Positions 31,485 through 43,900 of a stretch of DNA of 64,000 bases are shown one piece after another. The translations under genes and the position numbers were made by a program. Where the stretch lies: assembly GCA_023078685.1 (NCBI GenBank), contig JALGAS010000001.1, positions 6,014,001 through 6,078,000 of the forward strand, written 5' to 3'. The notes beneath the pieces were generated by a model. The model did not search any database, was not told the DNA's origin, and saw nothing but the letters and a program-made list of their open reading frames with translations. Position 1 is the first letter of the stretch, and every line of letters begins with the position of its first letter. This DNA comes from Neopestalotiopsis rosae (Eukaryota; Ascomycota; Sordariomycetes; Amphisphaeriales; Sporocadaceae).

Positions 31485-34400
31485 CCACAGAAAGGTCCAT
31501 CTGTGCCACCAACGGCACCAAGCTACACGATCACCTAACGATCCCGATCAGGATCATGAACCAAGAAATACGAGCCCTGGTAGACACGGGAGCTCAAGGA
31601 ATTTTTATCTCCCCAAGAATCGTCAATAAACTTAAGGTACCATGGAAATGGAAGAAGACGCCCTACACACTCAACACTGTTGATGGACAACCTATATCTT
31701 ATGGAGATGGAATTGTTGACATGGAGACTGCGCATATTCAAGTCTACATCCAAGACCATAAGGAGGAACTCACGTGCGACATCACAGAAATCACGGACTA
31801 CGATGTAGTCCTAGGGATAACCTGGTTGAAGGAGAGCTGTCCCCGAGTGAACTGGAAAACAGGCCAATTCCAGTGGGATTTACCAGGAATAGAGTCAGCC
31901 CCTGAGGAGAGTTTGAAGAACAAACCCTCAAGCGACCCTGAGACACTTGGATTTTACCTTATGACCAAGCATGTCAAGCCGAAACTCGACACTGTAGTAC
32001 CCGAAGAGTACCAAGAGTTCAGCGACCTGTTCAGCGGAGTGCTGAAAACAGGATTACCAAAGCACACAAGATACGACCATGAAATACCCCTCCAGGAAGG
32101 AAAGGAACCCCATTTCATGCCGACATACCCAGTAAAACCTCAGCATGAGGAAGCGTTGAAAGAATACCTCAACGACATGACCCAGAAAGGATGGATTACA
32201 GAATCCACCTCACCAGCAGGATACCCTATACTTTTCGTACCCAAGAAAAGCAAAGACGGGAAACCCAAATGGAGACCTTGCATCGACTATCGCAAGCTTA
32301 ACGATATCACGATCAAGAACCGATACCCCCTTCCTTTGATCAAGGACCTACGCGACAAGTTGCACGGAGCCAAGTGGTTTACGGCCCTAGACTTGCCCAA
32401 TGCGTACGGATTGATCAGAATTAAGGAAGGAGAAGAATGGAAGACCGCATTCCGTTGCAAATACGGACATTTCGAATACAAGGTTATGCCTTTCGGCCTA
32501 ACCAACGCACCAGCAAGTTTTCAAAACATGATCAACGATGTCCTTCGGGAATACCTCGACAAGTTCGTAGTAGTATATCTCGATGATATACTCATCTACT
32601 CCAAAGACCTCGAAGAACACAAGCAACATGTCAAAATAGTGTTACAGAAACTGCAGGACGCGAACCTGCTAGTCAACCCCGAGAAAAGCGAATTCCATAA
32701 GAAAGAAGTCACCTTCGTAGGATACGTCGTATCCCCCGGAGAAGTCAAAATGGAACCATCCAAGATTGCAGCAGTAAGAGACTGGCCTACCCCGAAAACG
32801 GTAACAGAAGTCAGATCCTTCTTAGGACTCGTAAACTTCTACCGAATGTTCATCAGGAACCTCGGAGGCATAGCCGCACCTCTCACGCACCTGACGAAAA
32901 AGGATGTACCCTTCATTTGGACAACCAAGGAACAAGAAACGTTCGAACAAATCAAGGAAGCCATTACGGATGAACCAGTAATGCGCATGGCAGACCCAGA
33001 ACGGGAGTTCGAAGTCGAGACAGATGCCTCGGACTACGCCATGGGTGGACAGCTCACACAAAAGGACGACAATGGGAAACCACACCCTGTCGCCTTCTAC
33101 AGCAAGAAGTTCACCAAGGAACAACTCAACTACCAGATCCATGACAAGGAACTAATGGCAATTATCGAAGCCTTCAAGGAATGGAGACACTATCTTAGTG
33201 GAACCAACTACAAGGTCCAAGTCTACACCGATCACAAGAACCTCGCCTCGTTCACAACCAGCAAAGAACTCAACAAGCGACAAATCAGATGGGCAGAGTT
33301 CTTGGCAGACTTCAACTTCGAAATCAGCTATCGAAGAGGAACTGAAAACGGAAGAGCCGATGCGCTCAGCCGACGACCAGATCATTATCAGGATACGCCC
33401 AAGGAGGCACACACCCTTTTTACCATGGAAGAAAACGGGAAACTGGTCCCGACCATGAATCTCTATGCAACCATGAGCATAACCAACCATAACAGCTGGA
33501 CGGAACGCATGACTAAGTGCCCAGATCCAGATGACAACCTAGTAGGGAGACACGATCCCAGCCAACAGCACTATAACGGGAAGATCAAAATCAAGGAACC
33601 ACTACTCCAAGAGCTAATCAAAGATTACCACGAGTCACCGACTAGTGGACACCAAGGAGTGTTCAAGACAACCAAGCGAATCCAACAACACTTCGATTAC
33701 CCACAGCTGCGGAAACACGTCAGCAACATCATCAAGGAATGCGATTTATGCAATAAGGCAAAATCAGCACGACACAAGCAATATGGACAGTTGCAACCCA
33801 TACCGCCACCAGACAGAGCATGGAAATCTATCGCTCTAGACTTCATCGTGAAGCTACCACTATCAAGGGAACCCTTAACTGGAGTATTCTACGATAGCAT
33901 CCTAGTATTCACCGAACGACTCACGAAGTACGCATACTTCCTCCCATACAAGGAAGCAAGTAACGCAGAAGAATTGGCATACACCTTCCTACGGACGATC
34001 GCCAGCAGACACGGATTACCAGACGAAATCATCTCCGATCGAGACAAGCTATTCACATCGAATTTCTGGAAATCACTCATCAGTCAGTTAGGATGCAATC
34101 ACAAGTTATCCACCGCCTTTCACCCACAAACCGATGGACAAACAGAACGAGCCAACCAAGTACTCGAAGAATACCTCAGATGCTATGTCAATCATCAGCA
34201 AGACAATTGGGTCACACTATTGCCACTTGCGGAGTTTGCATACAACAGTGCAGTACGAGAACCCACCGGAATGTCACCGTTCTACGCCAATTACGGCTTC
34301 GAACCCGACATCACCAAAGAACCAATCAGAGGAAAAGGACTTGCACCACACGCCATTCAGCGTGTAGACCAGCTCAAACACCTGCAAGCACAACTCCAGA

Positions 34401-34930
34401 AAGACCTTATCATGGCCCAAAGCAAGACCAAAGAAAGACATGATAGGAAGAAGATTGAGGGACCAATCTTTGCGGAGGGAGACAAAGTCTACCTTCTACG
34501 CAAGAACATCAAAACCAAGCGACCAAGCGACAAACTCGACTTCAAGAAACTCGGAGCATTCATAATCGAGAAGAAGATCTCGGATGTCAATTACCGTCTC
34601 AAGTTACCAAAAACTATGAGAAACCACCGAACCTTCCATATCTCATTGCTAGAGCCAGCACCAAAGAACGCTAAAGTCGACGAAACGCTAGAAACAGAAC
34701 CCGATCAGCAAGAATACGTCGTTGAGGAAATCATCGACCATAAGAAAGTCGGACGGGGATACCAATTCCACGTTAAATGGAAAGACTACCCACCTGAGGA
34801 AAACACTTGGGAACCTAGGAAGCATGTTGAGGGCTGCGCCGCTCTTGACCAGTATCTCCGGTCTCAACAAGAGGACCAAGATCTACAAAATCACTTCCGA
34901 AACCAAGTGAAGACCAATCCACCTCGTTAG
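31448..34930 (+). CDS. pol: Gypsy Pol: protease, RT, RNase H, integrase, chromodomain
   Basis: 1160 codons after the -1 shift, making a Gag-Pol of about 1986 aa; a free-standing ATG exists at 31556 (residue 1 for the numbers here). Retropepsin motif LVDTGA is at about residues 8-13. Reverse transcriptase spans about 170-400, with YLDD near 341. RNase H starts near VETDASD (about 489). Integrase has the HHCC zinc domain (about 690-732) and a DDE core with Asp near 761 and 827 and Glu near 863. The C-terminal chromodomain (about 1051-1105) contains VEEIIDHKKV, FHVKWKDYP and NTWEP, with the aromatic residues that in this fold can recognise methylated histone H3. That could steer insertion into heterochromatin, in keeping with the RIPed AT-rich target. 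Confidence 0.95.
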   Translation, partial: RPGPLLKRQKRSTTERSICATNGTKLHDHLTIPIRIMNQEIRALVDTGAQGIFISPRIVNKLKVPWKWKKTPYTLNTVDGQPISYGDGIVDMETAHIQVYIQDHKEELTCDITEITDYDVVLGITWLKESCPRVNWKTGQFQWDLPGIESAPEESLKNKPSSDPETLGFYLMTKHVKPKLDTVVPEEYQEFSDLFSGVLKTGLPKHTRYDHEIPLQEGKEPHFMPTYPVKPQHEEALKEYLNDMTQKGWITESTSPAGYPILFVPKKSKDGKPKWRPCIDYRKLNDITIKNRYPLPLIKDLRDKLHGAKWFTALDLPNAYGLIRIKEGEEWKTAFRCKYGHFEYKVMPFGLTNAPASFQNMINDVLREYLDKFVVVYLDDILIYSKDLEEHKQHVKIVLQKLQDANLLVNPEKSEFHKKEVTFVGYVVSPGEVKMEPSKIAAVRDWPTPKTVTEVRSFLGLVNFYRMFIRNLGGIAAPLTHLTKKDVPFIWTTKEQETFEQIKEAITDEPVMRMADPEREFEVETDASDYAMGGQLTQKDDNGKPHPVAFYSKKFTKEQLNYQIHDKELMAIIEAFKEWRHYLSGTNYKVQVYTDHKNLASFTTSKELNKRQIRWAEFLADFNFEISYRRGTENGRADALSRRPDHYQDTPKEAHTLFTMEENGKLVPTMNLYATMSITNHNSWTERMTKCPDPDDNLVGRHDPSQQHYNGKIKIKEPLLQELIKDYHESPTSGHQGVFKTTKRIQQHFDYPQLRKHVSNIIKECDLCNKAKSARHKQYGQLQPIPPPDRAWKSIALDFIVKLPLSREPLTGVFYDSILVFTERLTKYAYFLPYKEASNAEELAYTFLRTIASRHGLPDEIISDRDKLFTSNFWKSLISQLGCNHKLSTAFHPQTDGQTERANQVLEEYLRCYVNHQQDNWVTLLPLAEFAYNSAVREPTGMSPFYANYGFEPDITKEPIRGKGLAPHAIQRVDQLKHLQAQLQKDLIMAQSKTKERHDRKKIEGPIFAEGDKVYLLRKNIKTKRPSDKLDFKKLGAFIIEKKISDVNYRLKLPKTMRNHRTFHISLLEPAPKNAKVDETLETEPDQQEYVVEEIIDHKKVGRGYQFHVKWKDYPPEENTWEPRKHVEGCAALDQYLRSQQEDQDLQNHFRNQVKTNPPR

Positions 34931-35426
34931 AAACCCCCATAGACTGAAGGTCCTCCACCACGAAGTGCTCGTGGCTATCCAAGGCAGGCAACAGACCATC
35001 CTCCTTGTCCAGCTCCTCCATTCCTCGCTGGAACAACTCGGACCCCTTCGCCTTCGCACGAGCACGGATCTTTCGGATACGAGATAACCGACCAGCAGCA
35101 GCGGCTAAAGAAGACTGAAGTTCTGCCATCTTCTCGTGAAGAGCCAGCAGATCATCACTAGCTTCCTCTTCCTCCTTCTCCAACTTCTGTTGCTGATCCA
35201 ACACCTTTCGGAGAGAAGACGCTACCAGAACACCATCGCACTTCCGAGTCGGATGACGGATGCACTCCAGACATCGATTCGACCTTTCCTCCGACATGAC
35301 GCAAGTCGTCTTATTTTTCCAGCAAGGCGTGCAAGGCATATCGGCAGCACGACCGTTCTTTTTCACAAATTCCAAAAGGTTTAAGCGCTCGAGTGTTTTA
35401 CGAGCAGGGACTGAAGGATCTGACAT
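34815..35426 (-). CDS. Accessory ORF antisense to the Gypsy element (copy 2)
   Basis: Same 203-aa protein as at 3011-3622, with ATG at 35426 and stop at 34815. It fills nearly all of the 632 bp between the pol stop and the 3' LTR and its last codons run through the end of the chromodomain region of pol on the other strand. Cys residues 32, 35, 42, 52, 55 and 63 follow C-x2-C-x6-C-x9-C-x2-C-x7-C. A Glu/Lys/Gln-rich coiled coil follows. Transcription would have to come from the 3' LTR side. No catalytic motif was seen. It could repress or guide the element's own expression, but nothing in the sequence proves that. Confidence 0.6.
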   Translation of the reverse strand: MSDPSVPARKTLERLNLLEFVKKNGRAADMPCTPCWKNKTTCVMSEERSNRCLECIRHPTRKCDGVLVASSLRKVLDQQQKLEKEEEEASDDLLALHEKMAELQSSLAAAAGRLSRIRKIRARAKAKGSELFQRGMEELDKEDGLLPALDSHEHFVVEDLQSMGVSNEVDWSSLGFGSDFVDLGPLVETGDTGQERRSPQHAS

Positions 35427-35547
35427 GATGAGCACCCATCACAAGGAAAGCAAGAAGGGAAGGATATGGAAGGGAACTTAAGGGACACGGCACAGATGGG
35501 GACGCGACCTACTTATGCGGCCTAAGTCTTTCGAGGACAAAAGACAT

Positions 35548-35558
35548 GGAGAAGGGAG
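35548..35558 (+). promoter_or_regulatory. Polypurine tract of Gypsy copy 2
   Basis: GGAGAAGGGAG lies 4 bp upstream of the 3' LTR (35563), the site for plus-strand DNA priming in reverse transcription. Confidence 0.8.
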
Positions 35559-35562
35559 CTGA

Positions 35563-36074
35563 TGTTACGAACATGCACCCTTGCAGAAGGACAAACAACT
35601 GTGTTGGCGCTTAAGAAGGTATGCTGCGGGGCAGTGACCACGGCCCTGGCCAAAAGACCCAGCCACCCCCGCCAGCTGTCAACAAGTGTTGACAGGATCA
35701 TGGCCTTGGCAATGATCCATTGGCATGGATCACAAGGATCATTGTGATCCATAAGATCCAAGAACAAAGGGGATCATACTTGTTGGTATGATCCAAGCAA
35801 ACATCAGTGAGGGAATGAATGGATATATTAGGGAGGGATTTCCTACGGTTACATAGACAGTCATTACCTCAGTGATCAATCTAAGCATCTATCTTACCCA
35901 TAGGTGAAGCATTCAATACGCTTTGACGACTACACTTGTGAATCATTTCAGGACCACCATCTTCAGTTACTCATTGCTCAGTTCAGTATCTTGGCTAGCG
36001 TTCCCTGTTAGCATAAACCCCCAACACCTCTTATACTCAGGTTTATTCTAGAAACCCGTAGTATAGTCGTTACA
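35563..36074 (+). repeat. 3' LTR of Gypsy copy 2
   Basis: 512 bp, identical by eye to the 5' LTR. Followed by the right target duplication AATTA (36075-36079). Confidence 0.96.
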
Positions 36075-36790
36075 AATTACTCCTTTATATTTTTATTATT
36101 TTAATTTAATATTTTATTTAATAATAAACGTCGCTAATTTAAACGATTATTACCGAATATTAATAAATTTACGAAATATTAAAATTTATATATTAACGCC
36201 GCAAATATTAATTCTTATATTATTATTAAATAATATAAATAATATAAAGGTTTATATTGCTTTTTATAATAATTTTTATTTTTAAGTCGGTAATTTATAA
36301 ATCGTTATTATTAATACCTTTTATTATTTTTAAATTATTAAAATTATTCGTTTTACCGCATTTTTAAGGGAATTTAATCTGCGTTTCCCTAGATTTTAAG
36401 GGCTAATTTATTAAAAAAATTACAAAAATATTTATTATTTATTAATTCTTTTTAATACGCTATTAATTACGCTTAATTAATAATTTTTACGTTCGCTACG
36501 TTTTTTTTATAAAATATATTCGCGGCTTTTTTATTTTTTATTTATATTAAGCCCGGCGGCTTATATTTTAAAATTAATATCTTAATTTTTGCGTAGCCGT
36601 TTTATATAACGCGTTAAAGCGGAGCGAACGCGCTATTAAATCCGATAGCCGCGATTCGGATAATAATCTTATTTAGAATTAGCCTAAAATAGCGCGCATT
36701 TTTTTAAGCTCCCGATAAATACAAAAGCAAAAATAAACCGCCGCAAAAGCATTTTTAATAATATTAGCTAATTTTTCTACCTCGTTTTTG
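36075..36790. other. AT-rich RIP-degraded DNA, no gene
   Basis: Same RIP composition as 27710-28399, of which it is the other side before the Gypsy insertion. No readable domain. Confidence 0.6.
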
Positions 36791-37302
36791 TGTTACGAAT
36801 ATGCACCCTTATAAAAGAATAAATAATTATATTAGCGCTTAAAAATATATATTGCGGGGTAATAACTACGGTTTTAGCCAAAAAACCCAGCCACCCCTGC
36901 TAGCTATTAATAAATATTAATAGGATTATAGCTTTGGTAATAATTTATTAATATAAATTATAAGGATTATTATAATTTATAAAATCTAAAAATAAAAGGG
37001 ATTATATTTATTAATATAATTTAAGCAAATATTAATAAAAAAATAAATAAATATATTAGGGACGGATTTCCTACGGTTATATAAATAATTATTACCTTAA
37101 TAATTAATTTAAGCATTTATTTTATTTATAAATAAAGCATTTAATACGCTTTAACGATTATATTTATAAATTAATTTAAAATTATTATTTTTAATTATTT
37201 ATTGCTTAATTTAATATTTTAGCTAGCGTTCCCTATTAGCATAAACCCTTAATACCTTTTATATTTAGGTTTATTCTAGAAACCCGTAATATAATCGTTA
37301 TA
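36791..37302 (+). repeat. RIPed solo LTR of the Gypsy family
   Basis: 512 bp from TGTTACGAAT to TAATCGTTATA, with a perfect target duplication TTTTG (36786-36790 and 37303-37307). It carries many C-to-T and G-to-A changes relative to the young LTR. Confidence 0.93.
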
Positions 37303-39704
37303 TTTTGCTTATTTTTTTTAATATAGCAAAACCGCCGTTAATATTCGCGGTATAATTAGCATTAATATCGAATTTATCGTGCAAAAGCTTAGGAATGGCT
37401 ATTTAAAAAGCTTCGTTTACATATATTTTTAAAAAATTATTAAAATTATTATTAAATAAGGTAATTTCGGCATTCGTGATTTAATAATCGGATAATAATT
37501 ACTTTTTAAGTGGGCTTAAAGGGGAATAACGTTTCTCCGGTATTGCCGATAAAACGTTGAAATCGCATATATTATTAATTATGCAAAATCACATTTAGCA
37601 GGATAAATAATTATAACGAGGATTGGGTACACAGCAGTGAATAAAATCACCATTAGTTAAATGGGTTAAGAGAAATAAATAATTAATCGAAGTAACTTAT
37701 TAATAATTAAATAAGGAGGCTATGGACGACGGTTAGCTATTATTACAAGTAATTATCAGGAAGAGGACTATAAATTATTAATAAAATAAACATTTATTAG
37801 GGATTAGTCTGCATTTTGTTTATTGGACCACACTTATAGGGTACCGGTTGCTTATAATCTCTCCTGCGCTGCCAGTCGTGGAATACTAAGATTCTCGGTT
37901 TAATCAGGTTTTACTAATTACCAATCATATACGCACTTTTCCGACCATTTAAATATAATAAACACATATGTCAATACTAATACATCCGACCAGTTGTTTC
38001 CAAGTTCTTTCCTTAGCATGGCCACGCCGGCAGCCTTACCGCACTTAAGCATAAAGTTATTTGCTCCAGCCTTCGGCGAAACAATGGCGGAGAAGGAAAC
38101 CAAAAACTTGCGTAAACTTTGCAAAAGAAGCAAAACCAAATTCTGCTTATATATTACCGCGTTTAAATAACGCTGGCCGCAGCAAAAAAATAAAATATAA
38201 CTTTATAAAACGTTATGTTTTTAAAGCTAAGATTTTAAGCCTAATAAAGCGAGAATTAGAATAAACTTATAATATTAATTTTAATTAATTTATTATAATA
38301 TAAGGATAATTTTATAATTGCTTACGTCGAAAATTAATAATAAATAATAATTAATTTAATTCGTTTAATATATATTTAATAAAAGCCGTAAAGAATTTTA
38401 TTCGCATAAATTAATATTTTAGGAAAAGACGCTTTTAGAACCTTTTAACCGATTTAAGGCTTTATATCGCCGTAATAAATAAATAACGTCGGTTATCGAT
38501 TTTTTTTAATATAAAATAATCGCTATAATATCTCCGTTATAAGGTTTTCGCAGCCGATTTTATTTTTTTTCGTTTTTAATTCCGATAAAATCTTTTATAG
38601 CTTATAATTAATATTATAAGCCTTTATTTAAAAATAGCCGTCAATTATATCGGTCGTAAACGGCGCCCCGGATAAGCGTAATAATTAATATCGGTATTTC
38701 GGGTGGCTATATTTATAAGCTATAATTTAAAAAGGTATAAATAATTATAATAAATTAAAATTATCGAGTATTTATAGCTTCCGGAAATCCGATAAAATAA
38801 TCCTTATATTTATGCCGGTTTCTAAAAGGCGTTTATACGCAAAAATAATTTATAATAAAGGAATTTCTAAATTATTATCGTCCTTTAATAATGCTTTAAT
38901 TTTATTTTAGGTTTTTATAAATATTTTATTAATAATTATTAAAAAAATAAACGATATTTAGATAATAAAAAAAATTATAAAATCGAGAAAGGCTACGGAA
39001 AAAAAATATTTCGAGGGCTATATAAAGGAAAAATTAATAATATTTATAATATTTTATACCTTTATTTAAAAATCCCGTTTTAAGACGTTTTAAAAAGCAA
39101 ATAAAATTTAATACTTAAATATATTAAATTGCCTCGTTAATATAATATGGTTCGTAATAAGCATTTTTAAATATAATTGGTTTTTAAGGCTAATAATAAT
39201 GATTAAGCCTTAAAAATCTAAAAATATATATCCGTATAAATTAATAACTTGCTTTAATCGTAAATTTATATTTATATAAATAATTAATAAGATTTTAATA
39301 ACGCTTATAATAATTATAATATTATAGCTTTTCGCTATTGCTTTTTTTAAAGCTAGGTTTTTTATAACGTTATATTAAGCTATTATTATTATTAATTTAA
39401 TAATACGCATTTTATATAGCGACGGTATAAATATAAAATTATTATTTTAAAAATTACGCGGAATTAAGAAAATATTAATAAAGGGCCTTTAATTTTTTAT
39501 TTCGCAAAATTCGTATTAAAGGCGTATATATTCCGTATTAAATAATATTTAATTTTACGATTTATTTACGTTTTTTTTCTTAGGTTTTTAAATAATAAAT
39601 ATATAAAACTTTTTAAAAAAGCTATATATTCTAAAAGCTTAGCTTATTTTTATAAATTAAGCATAAATATAATAAATTAATTATATTATAACTATTTTAA
39701 AAAA
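37303..39704. other. Mixed RIPed and less degraded DNA, no gene supported
   Basis: AT-rich at both ends. The part from about 37590 to 38150 has more normal composition. Around 37690-37760 there is a stretch resembling the arm of the foldback repeat (GGAGGCTATGGACGACGG). Short frames at 37918-38139 (minus) and 38061-38264 (plus) overlap each other, have no recognisable domain and are not called. Confidence 0.45.
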
Positions 39705-40171
39705 TATTGCACGGATGTTATACAGCATCGGATAGTGCATAAAATTAGCATTATAACGATATATAAATCGTTATAATAGCTATAAAGGCTATAAAGATAT
39801 CGGTTATTAACGATATCTTTAACGTTCGGTAAAGCCCCACTAAATAGTGGCCATTGCGGTGGCAACACTATAAGGTAGCCCCACCCAAATACCTTTTATA
39901 ATATTCCACCACTTTCCTTAATTATAAATTAACCGTATTATTAATTAACTTAATTATAAATCAATTTAATTAATAATATATTCCAGAATATTCTTATTAA
40001 TTGGTTTTATAGGTATAAAAAGGAGTTATTTTATTTATAATTAATTTATTTTCTCTTTTTAAGCTTTAATATAACCACGTTTTCCAGCTTATACCAAACG
40101 ATTTTACGAATTTATAATTAAACGCTTCCCTATGCCTAAAATATATAATTACCTAATTAAACCTTAAAATA
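39705..40171 (+). repeat. 5' LTR of Copia copy B
   Basis: 467 bp, less degraded than the LTR of copy A. Followed by GGTTATAAGCCCGG, probably the primer-binding region. Confidence 0.82.
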
Positions 40172-40999
40172 GGTTATAAGCCCGGTCCGGTATAATACTA
40201 TACCTAAATACCGGATTTTATAATCGAAAACTATAAACCACGCCCGAAACGGTTATCCTTACCCGTTATAGCTATATAACGGCTAAAAAGTTAACTTTTA
40301 AATCTCGGAAACGCGTTATAATAGCCGATTATAGGCAATATATTATATTATATTATATTATAAGCTATATACCTTAATAAAAAATATAAATCGAAAATTA
40401 TAGCCGCTCTCCCGAACGAGCTATAAATCACTTAGTATAAATTTCGGAATTCCGCTATAATGGCCGATTATTATATTAGGAAAGCAGCGTTACCCGTTTT
40501 ACGGATTATTTATACGATATTTTATCGTATATTTAAAAGTCTTTACCTTTATTTCGACGAATCCTTTACCGTTTATAACGATTTATATATCGTTATAACG
40601 GGGAAATTTAGGCAAAATAAATAGCATTATACGTGCTTTATCCGGTTGCTAAATGCCAAAAAAATAAAACTTTTCTAATTTAAATAACTAAAATACGTAA
40701 AAATCCACTATATAATTATATATAAAGCTATTAAATATAAATTATTTTTTCGAAAAACCTAAAACGTATATCGATATAACCGAAATATAAAAAGCCTAAG
40801 CGTTATTTTTAATTTATTAAAATTTAATAAACGAACCGTTAAATTTAATTTTTAATAAATTTAATCCGTATAAAGCTTTATCGACTTTATAATCAGCTTA
40901 TTAAAGCACCGGTCCCGTTTTTCGATAATAATTATACCTCGAATTTTATATTATAAAATTCGAGAATTATAATTCGTTAAACGAGTTTATTTCTAATTT

Positions 41000-43900
41000 T
41001 AAAAGCTATTTATTTAAGCTTTTAAACGTTAGGGCAAAAATCGACGATATCGATTAAAAAACGATTTTTATAGCTATTTTTTAAATAGCTTACCCTATAT
41101 AGGCAAATCGTTAAAAAAATACCTTACGGTTATTTATACCCCTTAATTTAAAAAATCTAATAACCGATATATTAAACGAAAACCGACGGGATCCAAATTT
41201 AATAATAAGAAATTCTTATTTTACGGGTAATAAGAATAATTCCCGAAATTCCCGGATTAATTAAAATCGATAAAAATCTAAAAGCGGAAAAAAACGGTGG
41301 AATTCGAATAAATCGAATAATTCGAATAATTTAAATAAATCGAATAAGCCGAATATTTCGACTTTATCTACCCGTTCCTCGAATAAATTATAAAATCGAG
41401 GAAAACCACCACGTAATTCCGAAAAACCTACCGAAAAAGAATCATTTTATTCTTTTTCGGATATTCCGAATAATCGGAAATTTAATACCGTTTTACGAGA
41501 TTAATAGCTATACGATATTAGTTTTTCGAAGCATATTACGAATAATAAGAAATTATTCGTTAAATTTACCGAAAAAACCGGTTTATTACCGGTTATTACG
41601 GGTAATAAAAAAATATTTCTAAAAAAAATAGGAAAAATCGTTTTTTTATTTTAAATTAACCGGGAAATACGTAAAATTACGTTATTAAATATATTTTATA
41701 TTCCGGAATTTCCGCTAAATATTATATCCGGCTAGCTTTATTATTAAAAAAATAATATTATAAACGGGAATAAATTTTGCGATTTTAAAAATCGTCCGTT
41801 TATTACGTTAAATTAAAAAAAACGTAATTTCTTCCTTTACGTAGCAAATAAATCGGAACCCGATATAGCTTATTTAGTTATAAATCCACTAAAAGCAATA
41901 GAAAAAGCCTATATATTCGACGTAACTTACCCGGAACCGGAATTAATAAAAAAATCCGATAATTTTATAAATTTTAAAAAAATCGAATTATTAAATAATA
42001 ATTCGAATTTCTTTATAGCTACGGAATAATAGCATAAGGTCCTTAGCTACCCTAGCTTCGATATTTTAGCTAAAATAGCTAAAATAATTGCTAATATACC
42101 GAAAAGGGAAATAAAAAAGGAAGATTTTTATTGCGAATTTTGCTTTTCGGGTAAAATTACCCGTAATTAAGCCCGTATTAATCCTAATCGGGTAAATATA
42201 TTATTATATCGAATTTGCATCGATACGGTATATATTACCCTATTTAGCTATTCCGGTTATAATTATATAACCGGTTTTACCGATAATAAAACCGGCTTCC
42301 GTAACGTGGAGTTTTCTAAAAAAGAATCTAAAATATTCGATATCGTTATTAAAAAAATCGAATATTATAAAATATAATTCGGGCGATACCCGAATATAAT
42401 TCGTATAAATAACGGTAGGGAATTTTCCCCGGTTAAATTAAACGATTATTTAACCGGAAAAGGGATTATTTTCGAATTTATTATTCCGTATATACCGGAA
42501 TAAAATAATATTACCGAAAAAACGAATCGAATTATTATCGAAAAAATCCGTACGGTTTTTATCGATTTATAATTCCCGAAAAACTTTTAGGAATTCGTTA
42601 TAAAAGCCGTTATTTATTTAATAAATATTATAGCTATATCGTCCGGTTAGCTTACTTTTTATTAGGAATTTTACGATTATTTTTAGCTATAACAGGATAA
42701 TAAACCTAACGTATTTATTATTTATGCTTTTAAAACGCTTATTTTAATATATAAACCAAAAAAAAATCGGGTTATTTCCGATAAATTCGGTAATATTACC
42801 GAAAACGGAAAAATAATCGGCTATAATAATAATAAGATTTATTACGTTTATATTACCGATTAATTATATAAATTACGGATTATACGGATTTTTTATATTC
42901 GATTATTACCGGAAAATCGAAAAAAGGGAGAGAATTTATAAAATTTAAATAATTTTTAGAATTTATAAAATTCGGAGAATTTATAGCATTTTAATAATTT
43001 TCGAACGACCGTTCCGGGGAATCGAACCTCGAACCTTACGGCAAAAATTATAAATATTAACCGTTATATTAAATCGGATAATTTAATTATCGGTTTATTT
43101 AAAAACGAAAATTAAGGGATTAATAACCTTTATAACCTCCGGTTAAAAAAAGAATTTATAGCTATAAATATCAAACGGCCGAATTTACCCGGTATTAGCG
43201 AACGACCGAATTTACCCGGGAATACCGAATCCGATATTATTTCGAATATTCCGAAATCGAATATCGAAATAATTTTTCCGAAATTTACGGAAAAAAAACG
43301 AAATAAATTCGTTAAATACGACGAATTATTCGCTAATATCTCGTATTATTCCACGATCGATAACGGCTATATTAAACCGAAAACGCTTAAATAAGCGTTA
43401 AAAACGCCGGAAAAGGAAAAATAGCTGTAAATTATTTACGAAAAACTTCGGCAATTTATACGAAAAGGGATTTTTTAGGTAGTCGATCGTAATAAAATTT
43501 AAAAGGCCGGTAAATACCCATTTACCGTTAAATAGGTTTTTAAAAGAAAAACCGATAAAAACGGTAATATTAAGCGGTATAAGGCAAAATTAGTAATACG
43601 TAAATTCGAATAATAATACGGTATCGATTATTTCGAAATTTTCGCTATAGGAATAAAATCCACTATTTAAAGGTTTTTATTAGCTTTTTTTATATATTAC
43701 GATTAGGAAATCGAATAAATCGATATAATCGGTGCTTTTTTAAACGGGGAATTAAACGAAAAAGTATTTATTACCCCGATAACCGGATTATCCGAATTTT
43801 TTGCCGAAAATCCGGAATTAAATAATTTCGGATGGAAAAACGATAATACCCAGGCTATATTATTAAAAAAGGCATTATACGGCTTTAAATAAAATCCACG

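Larger units (their letters stand above)
28400..36074 (+). mobile_element. Ty3/Gypsy chromovirus, copy 2 (intact, recent)
   Basis: A 7675-bp element with two 512-bp LTRs that look identical and a perfect 5-bp target duplication AATTA (28395-28399 and 36075-36079). Order: LTR, gag, -1 frameshift signal, pol (protease, RT, RNase H, integrase, chromodomain), antisense ORF, polypurine tract, LTR. All three ORFs are open. The chromodomain and gene order place it in the chromovirus branch of Ty3/Gypsy. Identical LTRs, open frames and absence of RIP mean it inserted very recently and may be active. It landed in already RIPed DNA. Confidence 0.97.

Noticed and set aside
37918..38264. Two overlapping frames on opposite strands in the less degraded patch
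   Set aside because: Mutually exclusive, short, without domains and set in repeat-derived DNA.
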